Positions 44,977-54,951 of a stretch of 64,000 bases of DNA are shown here, one piece after another. Both the position numbers and the translations under genes were made by a program. Under the pieces are notes generated by a model. That model ran no database searches and was not told where the DNA came from. It saw nothing but the letters and a program-made list of their open reading frames with translations. The DNA is from Streptosporangium lutulentum (GTDB taxonomy: Bacteria > Actinomycetota > Actinomycetes > Streptosporangiales > Streptosporangiaceae), in NCBI RefSeq assembly GCF_030811455.1, contig NZ_JAUSQU010000001.1:5580001-5644000 (forward strand), given 5' to 3'. Every line of letters begins with the position of its first letter. Position 1 is the stretch's first letter.

Positions 44977-46428
44977 TCACGTTCGGCTGCCGGGCCGGTG
45001 TCGACGGGCGATGACCGACGGCCGAACCCGGCGCAGCCGCGCGGCCAGGCTCGTGACGCCCAGCGCGGCGGCCAGGCAGGCCATGGGGATCGCGGGCAGC
45101 ACGTAGCGGTGGTCGAAGTCCAGTGCGGCGACGGGCGCGACGAGCAGGAATACGGCCGTCGCCCACGGCAGCAGGGCCTCCCGCCGCCGGCCGATCGAGC
45201 CGAGGCCGCCCAGCAGCAGCATGACGCCGAGCAACGGGCCGTGCAGCACGGCGGGAGGGGCGTAGGCGGCAAGGACGCTCCCATACGGCTCGACGGAGGA
45301 CATCCCGCGGATGCCGCCGTCGTACTCCCCGCGTACCTTGTCGATCAGTGGGAAGCCGGGCAGCGGCCACGAACCGTGGGGGAACGTCAGCGCGGGCGAG
45401 ACGCGTAGGGGGTGGCGTACCGGGGTCCACGCGAAGGCGAGCGAGGTGTCGTGGACGACTGCGCCAAGGTAGTCCAGCGGCTGCGCGGCGATCGCGCGCA
45501 GGGCGAAGGAACGGGCCAGGTCGTTGTGGGAGAAGCGGTCGCCCGGCAGCCTGTTCAGCGAGGCGCCCGCGGCCCACACGTACTCCGAGGCGGCGTCGAC
45601 CACGGTGCCGTTCGGGCAGAGCTTCGCCTCCTCGGCCGGCGGCTTGATCACCGAACAGTCGGCGAACGTCATCGTGCGAGCCCAGAGCGCCACACCGTCC
45701 GAGCCGCTGAGCGCGAACCGGCCGTGATGCGCCTGGTACCAGCCCGCGTAACCGACGAGAGGCAGCAGCCCGGCGACGGCGAGTGCGATCATCTGCCGGC
45801 GGCCGACCCGCTGGATGATCAGATGGATCAGGACGAGGCCGAGCAGCGGCACCGCGACCGTTCGGGTGAGCCCGGCCAGCGCCAGCAGCAGGCCCACCGC
45901 GGCGCAGGCGCGCACCGACGGCCTGGTCCGCCACAGCAGGACGGTCAGCGCGGACACGACGAGGAAGGTGACCTGGGTGTCGGACAGCACGGCGTGTTCC
46001 AGCCTGAGGAACGCCGGGTCGAACAGCACGGGCAGGGTGGCCAGCGTCGCCCCCCACCCGGGAAGTGACCGGCGGCGGAGCACCAGATAGATCATCAAAG
46101 CCATGCCGAGTCCCATGACGTGCTGCACCCCCGCCACCAGTTCGACGCTGTGGAACGGCAGGAGCAGCCGCAGGAAGAAGGAGTACCCGGCGGGATGGAA
46201 CGCCCCGGAGGGCTGGAGGTGGACGGCGGTGTCCAGGTAGGTGAAGGAGTCGTACCAGTAGAGCTGCGCGGTGTCGTAGCCCAGCATGACGAGACAGCGA
46301 AGCGCTGCCGCGAAAGCGATCGCGACGGCGAAGACACCGTGGCCGGTGGCGAAGAACCGGCGCGGGAAGGACCGCCTGCCCTGGTCCAGGGCGTGGACGG
46401 CCTGAACGCCGGCGGTAGAGACGAGCAT
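44977..46428 (-). CDS. Glycosyltransferase family 39-like membrane protein
   Basis: The 483-residue protein has about 10-12 transmembrane helices and an N-terminal GT-C pattern: the YWYDSFTYLDTAVHLQPSG loop (about 58-76) carries the catalytic acidic residue, with HPAGYSFFL after it. This resembles ArnT/PMT-type lipid-linked glycosyltransferases. The C-terminal region has a large periplasmic loop. It probably transfers a sugar from a polyprenyl donor to a lipid or wall polymer. ATG 46428 has no strong ribosome site. It is divergent from the two-component pair. Confidence 0.82.
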   Translation of the reverse strand: MLVSTAGVQAVHALDQGRRSFPRRFFATGHGVFAVAIAFAAALRCLVMLGYDTAQLYWYDSFTYLDTAVHLQPSGAFHPAGYSFFLRLLLPFHSVELVAGVQHVMGLGMALMIYLVLRRRSLPGWGATLATLPVLFDPAFLRLEHAVLSDTQVTFLVVSALTVLLWRTRPSVRACAAVGLLLALAGLTRTVAVPLLGLVLIHLIIQRVGRRQMIALAVAGLLPLVGYAGWYQAHHGRFALSGSDGVALWARTMTFADCSVIKPPAEEAKLCPNGTVVDAASEYVWAAGASLNRLPGDRFSHNDLARSFALRAIAAQPLDYLGAVVHDTSLAFAWTPVRHPLRVSPALTFPHGSWPLPGFPLIDKVRGEYDGGIRGMSSVEPYGSVLAAYAPPAVLHGPLLGVMLLLGGLGSIGRRREALLPWATAVFLLVAPVAALDFDHRYVLPAIPMACLAAALGVTSLAARLRRVRPSVIARRHRPGSRT

Positions 46429-46578
46429 GGTCGAGCCCCCGATCGAGCGCCGGGCGGTTTCCGGCGCGATGAGGGCAGTCCAGCGATTGCTCGATAACCT
46501 TGGCGTCGCTGAATCCGGTTATGTCTGCGTTATGCCACTTCTGTCAGGCTGGTGCGATCCCAAGATCAAGGAGCTGCC

Positions 46579-47235
46579 GTGCGTGTGCTGATCGCCGAGG
46601 ACGAGCGCATGCTCGCCGACTCCATCGGTGAGGGGTTGCGTGGCGAGGCACTCGCCGTCGACATCGCCTACGACGGCGAGTCGGCCCTGGAACGGCTCCG
46701 CGTCCACGACTACGACGTGCTCATCCTGGACCGCGATCTGCCGGGCATGCACGGTGACGACGTGTGCAGGGCCCTGGTGACCGATGGCGCGCTGGTACGC
46801 GTCATCATGCTCACCGCGTCCGGCGACCTGCGCTCCCGGGTGGAGGGCCTGTCCCTCGGCGCCGACGACTACCTGCCCAAGCCGTTCGCCTTCGAGGAAC
46901 TCGTCGCCCGCGTCCACGCGCTGGGCCGCCGGGTACGTCCGGCCGACCCCCCGCTGCTGGAACGGGCCGGCATCCGTCTGGACTGGGCGCACCGGCAGGT
47001 GTTCCGGGACGGCCGCTACGTGCCGCTCGCCCGCAAGGAGTTCGGCGTGCTGGCCGAGTTGCTGCGCGCCGGCGGGGCGGTGGTCTCCGCCGAGACGCTG
47101 CTGGAGAAGGTGTGGGACGAGCACACCGACCCGTTCACCAACACCGTGAGGACGACGATGATGAAACTACGGCGCAAGCTCGGCGAACCGGCGGTCATCG
47201 AGACGGTCACCGGGGCCGGGTATCGCATCCCGTGA
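46579..47235 (+). CDS. OmpR/PhoB-family response regulator
   Basis: The 218-residue regulator has a receiver (about 1-115) with acidic E7-D8, phosphoacceptor D51 in LILDRDLPG, Thr in MLTASGD and Lys in LPKPF. Its winged-helix DNA-binding domain (about 125-218) ends with the hairpin VTGAGYRIP. GTG 46579 follows AAGGAG. Its stop overlaps the kinase start (GTGA), so the two form an ordinary two-component system. The stimulus is not evident. Confidence 0.93.
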   Translation: MRVLIAEDERMLADSIGEGLRGEALAVDIAYDGESALERLRVHDYDVLILDRDLPGMHGDDVCRALVTDGALVRVIMLTASGDLRSRVEGLSLGADDYLPKPFAFEELVARVHALGRRVRPADPPLLERAGIRLDWAHRQVFRDGRYVPLARKEFGVLAELLRAGGAVVSAETLLEKVWDEHTDPFTNTVRTTMMKLRRKLGEPAVIETVTGAGYRIP

Positions 47236-48431
47236 AGACGAGCGTACGGCTGCGCTTCGCCCTCGCCTGCGGCGCGGTATTCGTCCTCGTCGGCGCCGTG
47301 CTGCTGGTCGCGGTCTCCTTCGTCGTCCGGCAGAGCCTGGAACCCCGTGACGGGCTGCGCCGGCCCACGTCCATCACGGTCGCGGGCAAGAGGTACCTGC
47401 CCCCGCCCACCGATCCGACCATCTTGAAGATCTTCTACTCGTCGGGGCAAAGCGATGCGTACTACGTGGCCCAGCAGCGGGTCGCGCAGGTCAGGCGGAT
47501 CTATCAGCGCGACACCATCAAGAACGTGCTCACCGTGGGCGGCCTCGGGCTCCTCGCGGCCGGCGGCCTCGCCACCGCGGCCGGCTGGCGGGCCGCCGGG
47601 TGGGTGATCCGCCCCGTCAGATCGGTGACCGAGAGCGTTCGACAGGTCGCACAGAGCCATGATCTCGCCGAACGCATCGCCCACGACGGGCCGGAGGACG
47701 AGATCAAAGAGCTCGCCGACAGCGTCGACGGCATCCTCGGCCGTCTGGCCCGCTCATACGACGGCCAGCGGCGCTTCATCGCCAACGCCTCACACGAGCT
47801 GCGCACCCCGCTCACCATCAACCGCACCCTCGTGGACGTGGCGGTCCGCCGGCCCGACGCGACCGAGGACGTCAGGCGCCTCGGGGAATCCCTTCTGATG
47901 GTCAACACCAGGCACGAGCGGCTGATCGACGCGCTTCTCGCCCTGTCGGAAGGCGAGCGCACGGTTCTCGACCGGCGTCCCTTCGACCTGGCCGACGTCG
48001 TCGAGCACGTGCTGGACCTGGCGGCCAAGGAGGCCGGGGACAGCGAGGTCACCGTCCACCGGCTGCTGGATCCCGCGCCGACCGCCGGTGAGGCGGTGCT
48101 GATCGAGCGGCTCGCGCAGAACCTCGTGGAGAACGCCATACGGCACAACCACCCCGGCGGCGAGGTGTGGGTGTCCACCCGGCAGCGGGCCGATCGAGTG
48201 GAACTGATGGTGGCGAACACCGGGCTCCCCGTGCCTTCCTACGAGATCGAGACGATCTTCGAGCCGTTCCGGCGGCTGCACGGCGACCGGCTGCGCTCCG
48301 ACCGCGGCAGCGGCCTCGGGCTGTCGATCGTCAGGGTCGTGGCCGAGGCTCACAGCGGCACCGTGACCGCCGGTCCCCGCGAGGAGGGCGGCCTCACCAT
48401 CGCTGTCGAGCTGCCGCGCGAGCAATCGTGA
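47232..48431 (+). CDS. Sensor histidine kinase (HAMP/HisKA)
   Basis: The 399-residue protein has two membrane helices (about 9-31 and 99-120), a short extracytoplasmic loop (32-98), HAMP (about 122-176), the HisKA H-box SHELRTP with His188, and an HATPase with ENAIRHNHPGG, FEPFRRL and GSGLGLSIV. It autophosphorylates and passes phosphate to the response regulator encoded just upstream, which overlaps it by four bases. The extracellular loop is too small to name a ligand. Confidence 0.92.
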   Translation: MKTSVRLRFALACGAVFVLVGAVLLVAVSFVVRQSLEPRDGLRRPTSITVAGKRYLPPPTDPTILKIFYSSGQSDAYYVAQQRVAQVRRIYQRDTIKNVLTVGGLGLLAAGGLATAAGWRAAGWVIRPVRSVTESVRQVAQSHDLAERIAHDGPEDEIKELADSVDGILGRLARSYDGQRRFIANASHELRTPLTINRTLVDVAVRRPDATEDVRRLGESLLMVNTRHERLIDALLALSEGERTVLDRRPFDLADVVEHVLDLAAKEAGDSEVTVHRLLDPAPTAGEAVLIERLAQNLVENAIRHNHPGGEVWVSTRQRADRVELMVANTGLPVPSYEIETIFEPFRRLHGDRLRSDRGSGLGLSIVRVVAEAHSGTVTAGPREEGGLTIAVELPREQS

Positions 48432-48538
48432 CCACCGTCCGGTCACGTGGTCGTCCTCGCGTGGTTTGGCCTTGAACCCCCGGGAAGCGCCCGGTCGGGC
48501 ACCGTTTCCGGATTCACCGGACGTTGCGATCGCCCTCG

Positions 48539-49357
48539 TCACCGACCCGGTTTCAGGTCGTCACGGCGATACACCTCCTCGGAGAGGAGCAGGTCGGTCG
48601 CGCCGGTGAAGCGGAGGAAGTCCGGGTCGAGGCAGTTGTCCCAGTCGTCGGCGCCGCGGTGCTCCCAGGAACGGCCCCACTCCTCGTCCTCTTCGCGGGC
48701 ACGGTGCACCACCCGGCCCCGCCAGCGATACTCGATCAGGGTCACGCCCGGGTGCTCGTCGGCGAGCGGAGCCAGCCAGGGTGGGTCGATACTCGCCAGC
48801 GCATCTCCTCGTGCGCTCGGCGTCGTCGGAGTGGTCAACTCCGACAGGGTGGGCACGGGCGGTTTACTCGTGGGAGTGGCGCCCGAGCCGACATACGCGT
48901 AGCGGTCGTTACCCGTGCGGTAGCTGCCGGCGATCGGCAACCGCCAGGAGCCGTCGGAACCACGTCGCCACCGCTCTTCCGGTCCCACGGGAGGCCGCTC
49001 ACCTGTGGTGATCACGCGCACCTCGTCGAAACCGTACCGGCAGTAGCGCCGGGGGCCTTCGTTGACGTCGTCGCGCCAGATCTCGTCCTGGGTGCTGCCC
49101 TCGTTGAAGTGCCGGCCCCAGATCGTGAAGTACCCCACGTGGTTCTTGCAGAAGTTCACGATCTCGTGGCTCTTACCCGAGCCGTACTGGATGTCGACGT
49201 ACTGTCCCGCCGGTGCGCATCGGATCACAACGGGAACGTGGTACGAACCACGCGGCCCGAGCAGTTGCCAGGTGATCCACTGTGCCTCGACCTCGTCTAT
49301 TCGCCAATTAGGCTGCGCGTAGACCCGGATGAAGTCCGTGTAAATGTTGGACACCAC
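48539..49357 (-). CDS. Protein of unknown function
   Basis: The 272-residue protein has no signal peptide or membrane helix. Its N-terminal half (about 1-120) is beta-rich with several Trp and three Cys (IRCAPAG, NFCKNH, YCRYGF). The C-terminal half is Pro/Thr-rich, then charged with DEEWGRSWEHRG. I do not recognise a family. It converges with the sensor kinase and is not in an operon. The start is GTG 49357 with no clear ribosome site, so a slightly different start is possible. It looks like a real gene because its codon bias matches the neighbours and no stop occurs over 270 codons. Confidence 0.6.
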   Translation of the reverse strand: MVSNIYTDFIRVYAQPNWRIDEVEAQWITWQLLGPRGSYHVPVVIRCAPAGQYVDIQYGSGKSHEIVNFCKNHVGYFTIWGRHFNEGSTQDEIWRDDVNEGPRRYCRYGFDEVRVITTGERPPVGPEERWRRGSDGSWRLPIAGSYRTGNDRYAYVGSGATPTSKPPVPTLSELTTPTTPSARGDALASIDPPWLAPLADEHPGVTLIEYRWRGRVVHRAREEDEEWGRSWEHRGADDWDNCLDPDFLRFTGATDLLLSEEVYRRDDLKPGR

Positions 49358-49592
49358 TCAATGATCCCAGCCGCGTCTCCGTCACCGGCCCGCCGAAAAC
49401 GATCGGTCGCAGATCGCCGTTGACGACCACGAACGGCTGGACCTGCGAGAACAGCCTCCGCACCGCGTCTGCCCCGGTGAGAGGGCTGTTTCTGCCGGTG
49501 TGTCAGGCGCGGGACCTGAACCTGCGCGGGCTGAGCCGGCGGTTTCACAGGCCGTGTTCGTTCTCGGACAGGGTCGGCCGGCGCCGAGGGCT

Positions 49593-50435
49593 TCAGAAGA
49601 GCACCGACATGAAGGTGCCGACCTCTTTGAATCCGGCCTTGCGGTAGGCCGCCCTGGCCGGGAGGTTGTAGTCGTTGACGTACAGCGAGACCACCGGTGC
49701 GAAGCAGTCGAGCGCGTGCTTGATCACCGAGGCCATCCCGGTGACCGCGTGACCGCGGCCTCGCAGGTCGGGGTGGACCCAGACGCCCTGGATCTGGCAG
49801 GCGAGTGGAGTCACCGCACCGATCTCGGCCTTGAAGACGACCGTGCCGTCCTCGATCCGCGCGTAGGACCTGCCGATCCTGATCAGCTCGGCGACCCGGG
49901 AGCGATAGAGCGCGCCGCCGTCCCCCGAGTCAGGCGAGACGCCCACCTCCTCGGTGAACATCGCCACGCAGGCCGGGAGCAGGGTCTCGAACTCGTCAGG
50001 CCGGACCCTGCGGACCAACGGGTCGATCGGAATCGGAGACGGCTCGGTGGCCACCATCACCGGCTGGGCCCATCGGATCGCGCGAGCGGAACCCCAGTAG
50101 GGTTCGAGCCGCTCCCAGAGCAACTCGACCGCGTCGGAGGGGCCGACGATCGACGAACAGCGTCGGCCCTGCTTGCGGGCACGATCGGCGAAGGCGTGGA
50201 CGGCGTCTGTGCCGGCGTTCACCGGAACCAGGTTGGCCCCGGCGTAGCAGAGGGAGGTCAGGCCGCCGCGCGGCCCGAATCCCCACATCTGGCCACCTAG
50301 CCTGGCCGGATTGAGCCCGACGGAGCGGACCCTGGAAGCGACGAAGACGTTGCTGACGGGATCGGCGTCAAGAAGAGCCAAAACCTCATCACGATCGTTG
50401 TCGTCGAGCACGCGCGACGCCGTTGTGCGCAGCAT
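49593..50435 (-). CDS. GNAT acetyltransferase with DUF4081 N-terminal domain
   Basis: The 280-residue protein has the DUF4081 N-terminal domain (about 1-130) with FVASRV and WGFGPRGG. A GNAT acetyl-CoA domain (about 140-280) follows, with VWVHPDLRGRGHAVTGM as motif A and YVNDYNLPARAAYRKAGF as motif B. This gene is commonly near ispG in actinobacteria, as here, though an S33 peptidase gene is inserted between. The acetyl acceptor is unknown. ATG 50435 is preferred over GTG 50438. Confidence 0.87.
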   Translation of the reverse strand: MLRTTASRVLDDNDRDEVLALLDADPVSNVFVASRVRSVGLNPARLGGQMWGFGPRGGLTSLCYAGANLVPVNAGTDAVHAFADRARKQGRRCSSIVGPSDAVELLWERLEPYWGSARAIRWAQPVMVATEPSPIPIDPLVRRVRPDEFETLLPACVAMFTEEVGVSPDSGDGGALYRSRVAELIRIGRSYARIEDGTVVFKAEIGAVTPLACQIQGVWVHPDLRGRGHAVTGMASVIKHALDCFAPVVSLYVNDYNLPARAAYRKAGFKEVGTFMSVLF

Positions 50436-50495
50436 CACCCGTTTAGCCTACGCGACCCCCTCGATTTTGGCAGGAACCAACGCAGAGCCCCTTAT

Positions 50496-52088
50496 CTACT
50501 CGTTAAACCCGGCCTTCGCCCTCATGCGCGGGACGGGCACGGGGACGGGCACGGGCGCGGGAGTGCCCGCGCAGCGGAAGTCCGGGCCTTTCGGGGCGCG
50601 GCCGCCGGACTTACCCGGCAGGGTGCCGTCCTTGAGGTAGGCGGCCAGGCGCCGGTCCACGCAGCGGTTCCCGGCGAGAGAGACCCCGTGGTTGCCGGTG
50701 GGCACGGTCAGCAGCCGGGCGCTGTCGAACAGCTTGCGCATCCGCACGGCCCCCGCGTACGGCGTGGCGGCGTCGCGCTCGGCCTGGACAAGCATGATCG
50801 GCGGCAGCTTCTTGCTGCCCTGGACCTTCACCGGCGTGTCGGGCTTCTCCGGCCAGAACACACACGGCGCGTTGTACCAGGCGTTGGTCCAGGTCAGGAA
50901 GGGCGCCTTCGCATGCAGCCTGGTCGTCTCGGTCCGCCATTCGGCCCAGTCGCGCGGCCAGGCGGCATCGTGGCACTGCACTCCGAGATAGACCGCGTAG
51001 TTGTTCTCGTCGTCGGCGTCGTTCAGAGCGTGCCGGCGGTAGGCGCTGAGCAGGAGTCCCGTCTCGCCCTTCTTCACATAGGCGGAGAACGCCCTGGCCA
51101 GCTGCGGCCAGATGAGGTCGGAGTAACCGCCGACGGTATAGATGTCGTCGAACTCGCTCGGGCCGACCACCCCTTCGGCCGGGCGGGTGCGCAGCCGCTC
51201 ACGCATGGCGTACCAGGCGAAGGAGACCGCCTTCTCCGTCGCGCCGAGCTTGTAGACCCGGTTGTGGCGGGCCGTCCACCTCAGGAAGTCGCGGTGCCGC
51301 TGTTCGAAGGTGGTGTCCTGGACGAGGTTGGAGCCGTACCAGACCTCCCTGGGGTCCACCACGCTGTCCAGGACGAGCCGCTTGACCCGGTCGGGGAAGA
51401 GCGTGGCGTAGACCGCGCCGAGGTAGGTGCCGTAGGAGTAACCCAGGTAGCTGATCTTGGACTCGCCCAGTGCCGCTCTGATCGCGTCCATGTCCCTGGC
51501 GGAGTTCTCGGTGCTGATGTGGGGCAGCAGCCAGCCCCACCGGTCACCGCACGCCGTGGCGTACTGGCGGGCCCGGTCGAGCAGGACGGACTCCTCCTGC
51601 CTGTTCGCGGGCACGTGGTCGGGACGGGGCGCCTTGTAGTACTTCTCGAAGTCCACGCACTGCATCGCGGGCTCGCTGTGCCCCACCCCGCGCGGGTCGA
51701 AGCCGATCACGTCGAAGCGGTCGGCCAGGTCACCGGGAAGGCCGGCGGCGACGGTCTTGGCCAGGCCCCGGCCTGACGCCCCCGGGCCTCCGGGGTTGAC
51801 CAGCAGCACACCCAGATGGTTGTGGTCCCGCGAGACCTTCCCCTTGATCCGGTTCAGGGCGATGCCGATGGTCTGCTGCGGGTTTCGATAGTCGAGCGGC
51901 ACCCTCAAAGTGGCGCACTCCACCTCGCCGTCCGCCAGCCCGGCGAGAGCGGGCGGATTCCCGGGTTTGCTCTCCTTCTCGCAGGGCCCCCAGACCAGCT
52001 CGGCCCGTTCGTGGGCCGTCGCTCCCTGAGGAACCCCGACAACGACCAACATCCCGATGCTTGCGATAATCCCGACAAGCCTCTTCAC
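50496..52088 (-). CDS. Secreted alpha/beta hydrolase, S33 tripeptidyl aminopeptidase-like
   Basis: The 530-residue preprotein has a signal peptide (about 1-26), an S33 core with the oxyanion VNPGGPGASG, DPRGVGHS, nucleophile elbow GYSYGT and a C-terminal GNHGVSL His, plus the TAP C-terminal domain. It resembles Streptomyces tripeptidyl aminopeptidases. The end carries repeated Pro-Val (PVPVPVPVP) then a basic tail, which is unusual. GTG 52088 follows GGGGGA. It lies between ispG and the GNAT gene, both also leftward. It probably degrades extracellular peptides. Confidence 0.87.
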   Translation of the reverse strand: MKRLVGIIASIGMLVVVGVPQGATAHERAELVWGPCEKESKPGNPPALAGLADGEVECATLRVPLDYRNPQQTIGIALNRIKGKVSRDHNHLGVLLVNPGGPGASGRGLAKTVAAGLPGDLADRFDVIGFDPRGVGHSEPAMQCVDFEKYYKAPRPDHVPANRQEESVLLDRARQYATACGDRWGWLLPHISTENSARDMDAIRAALGESKISYLGYSYGTYLGAVYATLFPDRVKRLVLDSVVDPREVWYGSNLVQDTTFEQRHRDFLRWTARHNRVYKLGATEKAVSFAWYAMRERLRTRPAEGVVGPSEFDDIYTVGGYSDLIWPQLARAFSAYVKKGETGLLLSAYRRHALNDADDENNYAVYLGVQCHDAAWPRDWAEWRTETTRLHAKAPFLTWTNAWYNAPCVFWPEKPDTPVKVQGSKKLPPIMLVQAERDAATPYAGAVRMRKLFDSARLLTVPTGNHGVSLAGNRCVDRRLAAYLKDGTLPGKSGGRAPKGPDFRCAGTPAPVPVPVPVPRMRAKAGFNE

Positions 52089-52343
52089 GGTGGAATCCCC
52101 CCTACTTATACGGCAGAGGCGATGTTCTCCCGTGGCGACGCACGACCACCCGCGACACAACCAGATGCTTACCAATGTGTAGTCAAGTGATTGCTACGTG
52201 TAAGTGCGCAACGGTGACCGCAGCAAACGGTTTCGTCGAAAAGCCGATTCGTCAGGCGGCGACAGCGCGAGCCCGCGCAGACTCGCGGGCCCGAACCGCC
52301 GGCGATCCCCCGGATGTGCCTGCGGGGAGCGCTTCGCCTCGAA

Positions 52344-52367
52344 GGTCACCGGAAAGCACCGGTGACC
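52344..52367 (-). terminator. Terminator of ispG
   Basis: A perfect 9-bp stem GGTCACCGG/CCGGTGACC with loop AAAGCA lies 13 bp after the ispG stop on the minus strand. Confidence 0.65.
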
Positions 52368-52379
52368 GGGGGACGGACC

Positions 52380-53549
52380 CTAGCCGACGACGACCTCGGG
52401 GCCGGAGGCGTCGTCGTCGGAGAGGTCGACGTCGACGCCCATCTCGTCGGCGAGGCGCAGGGCCTCCTCGATGAGGGTCTCCACGATCTGGGACTCGGGA
52501 ACGGTCTTGATGACCTCGCCCTTGACGAAGATCTGGCCCTTGCCGTTGCCGGACGCGACACCGAGGTCGGCCTCGCGGGCCTCGCCGGGACCGTTGACGA
52601 CACAGCCCATCACCGCGACACGGAGCGGAACCTTCAGCCCCTCAAGGCCGGCCTGGACCTGCTCGGCCAGGGTGTAGACATCGACCTGGGCGCGCCCGCA
52701 GGAGGGGCAGGAGACGATCTCCAGGCCGCGCTCGCGCAGGTTCAGCGACTCCAGGATCTGGTTGCCGACCTTGACCTCCTCCACCGGCGGGGCCGACAGC
52801 GACACACGGATGGTGTCGCCGATGCCCTCGGCGAGCAGCGCGCCGAACGCGACGGCGGACTTGATCGTGCCCTGGAAGGCCGGGCCCGCCTCGGTGACGC
52901 CGAGATGGAGCGGGTATTCGCACTGGGCGGCGAGCAGGCGGTAGGCCTGGACCATCACGACCGGGTCGTTGTGCTTGACCGAGATCTTGATGTCGCGGAA
53001 GCCGTGCTCCTCGAACAGCGAGCACTCCCACAGGGCGGACTCCACCAGTGCCTCGGGAGTGGCCTTGCCGTACTTCTGCAGCAGGCGGGGGTCGAGCGAG
53101 CCGGCGTTGACGCCGATCCGGATCGGCACGCCGTGCTCGGCGGCGGCCCGTGCGATCTCGCCGACCTTGTCGTCGAACTTCTTGATGTTGCCGGGATTGA
53201 CCCGGACCGCCGCGCAGCCCGCCTCGATCGCGGCGAAGACGTACTTCGGCTGGAAGTGGATATCCGCGATCACGGGGATCTGCGACTTGCGCGCGATGGC
53301 CGGCAGTGCGTCGGCGTCGTCCTGGGTGGGAACGGCCACCCGGACGATCTGGCAGCCCGACGCGGTCAGCTCGGCGATCTGCTGGAGCGTGGCGTTGATA
53401 TCGGCGGTGACCGTGGTGGTCATCGACTGGACGGAGACCGGCGCGTCTCCGCCCACCGGGACGGAGCCGACCATGATCTGACGGGATTTACGTCGCTCGG
53501 CGATCGGCCTGGTCCTGACGGACGGGATCCCGAGAGCAACAGAAGTCAT
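52380..53549 (-). CDS. ispG: 4-hydroxy-3-methylbut-2-enyl diphosphate synthase
   Basis: IspG (GcpE) makes HMBPP from MEcPP in the MEP isoprenoid pathway. The 389-residue protein has the TIM-barrel start (PVSVQSMTT), RVNPGN, the GVNAGSLD motif and three Cys for the [4Fe-4S] cluster: CPSC and MGCVVNGPGEA, with Glu in the last. It is full-length for actinobacterial IspG. ATG 53549 follows AAGGG; TTG 53555 is less likely. It follows ispC by about 33 bp, without the site-2 protease gene that often lies between them. Confidence 0.96.
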   Translation of the reverse strand: MTSVALGIPSVRTRPIAERRKSRQIMVGSVPVGGDAPVSVQSMTTTVTADINATLQQIAELTASGCQIVRVAVPTQDDADALPAIARKSQIPVIADIHFQPKYVFAAIEAGCAAVRVNPGNIKKFDDKVGEIARAAAEHGVPIRIGVNAGSLDPRLLQKYGKATPEALVESALWECSLFEEHGFRDIKISVKHNDPVVMVQAYRLLAAQCEYPLHLGVTEAGPAFQGTIKSAVAFGALLAEGIGDTIRVSLSAPPVEEVKVGNQILESLNLRERGLEIVSCPSCGRAQVDVYTLAEQVQAGLEGLKVPLRVAVMGCVVNGPGEAREADLGVASGNGKGQIFVKGEVIKTVPESQIVETLIEEALRLADEMGVDVDLSDDDASGPEVVVG

Positions 53550-53582
53550 TTTCAACCCTTGAGAGTCGGAGACGCTCCCAGT

Positions 53583-54767
53583 TTAGGCAGTAGTGGTGAG
53601 CTCCCGTGCCCTTACGCGCGCCCAGGCGTCCGCGTCGAGCACTTCGGCGACCGAACCGGCTTCGGTGACGGTGTGCTCGGAGACCACCGCGGCAACGGTG
53701 TCCACGATCGCGAGGAAGGGCAGTCGCCCGGCCAGGAAGGCCTCCACGCAGACCTCGTTGGCGGCGTTGTAGACGGCCGGGGCCGTTCCCCCCGCGGAAC
53801 CGACGTGGCGGGCCAGCGCGACGGAGGGGAAGGCCTCGTCGTCGAGCGGCTCGAAGGTCCAGGTGTGAGCCCTGGTCCAGTCGACCGAGGGAGCGGCGTC
53901 GGCGACCCGATCCGGCCAGCCGAGCGCGAGCGCGATGGGCAGCCGCATGTCGGGCGGGCTGGCCTGGGCGATGACCGAGCCGTCCACGAACTCCACCATC
54001 GAGTGGACGACCGACTGCGGGTGGACCACGACGTCGATCCGGTCGAAGCCGATGTCGAAGAGCAGATGCGCCTCGATGACCTCCAGGCCCTTGTTCACGA
54101 GTGTGGCGGAATTCACCGTGATGACCGGGCCCATCGACCAGGTCGGGTGGGCCAGGGCCTGCTCCGGGGTCACGTTTCCGAGCTTCGACCGCGGGATGCC
54201 CCTGAAGGGCCCGCCGCTCGCGGTGACGAGCAGGCGGCGCACGGCCGACGCGGCGGGACCGGTGGGACCGGCGGCCCACAGGCACTGGGCGAGCGCGGCG
54301 TGCTCGGAGTCGACGGGGATCAACTGCCCGGGCTTGGCCAGGCGCTTCACCAGCGGCCCACCGATGATCAGGGACTCCTTGTTGGCGAGGGCGAGCACCC
54401 TGCCCGCCTCCAGCGCGGCCAGCGTCGAGGTCAGCCCGAGCGCGCCGGTGATGCCGTTGAGCACGATGTCGGACGGCCAGGCCGCGACCTCGGCGACCCC
54501 TTCGGGCCCGGCGAGCACCTTGGTGACCACACCGTGCGCGGCCAGGGCCTCCCGCAGCGCGGGGACGGCGCCGGCGTCGGCGACGGCGACGGCCTCGGGC
54601 CGGAACTCGGCCGCCTGACGGGCCAGCAGGTCGATCCGGCCGCCTCCGGCGGCGAGCGCCGCCACCCGGAAACCACGGGGGTTTCGGGCGATGACGTCAA
54701 GGGACTGGGTCCCGACGGAGCCGGTCGAGCCCAGCAGGACGACGGAACGAGCGATGTCTGGCTGCAC
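53583..54767 (-). CDS. ispC: 1-deoxy-D-xylulose 5-phosphate reductoisomerase
   Basis: IspC (Dxr) converts DXP to MEP with NADPH, the first committed step of the MEP pathway. The 394-residue protein has GSTGSVG (NADPH, about 13-19), ANKES (about 128-132), the metal ligands in VDSEH and the NKGLEVIEAH block with HPTWSMG flexible-loop residues. GTG 54767 is the only plausible start. It is directly upstream of ispG and probably co-transcribed with it. Confidence 0.96.
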   Translation of the reverse strand: MQPDIARSVVLLGSTGSVGTQSLDVIARNPRGFRVAALAAGGGRIDLLARQAAEFRPEAVAVADAGAVPALREALAAHGVVTKVLAGPEGVAEVAAWPSDIVLNGITGALGLTSTLAALEAGRVLALANKESLIIGGPLVKRLAKPGQLIPVDSEHAALAQCLWAAGPTGPAASAVRRLLVTASGGPFRGIPRSKLGNVTPEQALAHPTWSMGPVITVNSATLVNKGLEVIEAHLLFDIGFDRIDVVVHPQSVVHSMVEFVDGSVIAQASPPDMRLPIALALGWPDRVADAAPSVDWTRAHTWTFEPLDDEAFPSVALARHVGSAGGTAPAVYNAANEVCVEAFLAGRLPFLAIVDTVAAVVSEHTVTEAGSVAEVLDADAWARVRARELTTTA

Positions 54768-54951
54768 CGCTCCATTCTCCCGGCTGACGTCCGGCTGTCC
54801 AATCGGGGCCGAAACCTGTAAGGCGTGGAGCGCGCGATAAAAGGCGCTATTTAAGTCCGAATCTATCTATATCAATAGTTGTAAAGCCGGAGAAATGCGG
54901 ATAGGTAGCGCACTAGCTTCCCGGAACAGCATCGGGTCTCGGGAGGTACAA

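Noticed and set aside
49358..49592. Possible small gene (75 codons, plus strand) between the unknown gene and the GNAT gene
   Set aside because: No ribosome site and it runs into the GNAT gene on the other strand; no motif.
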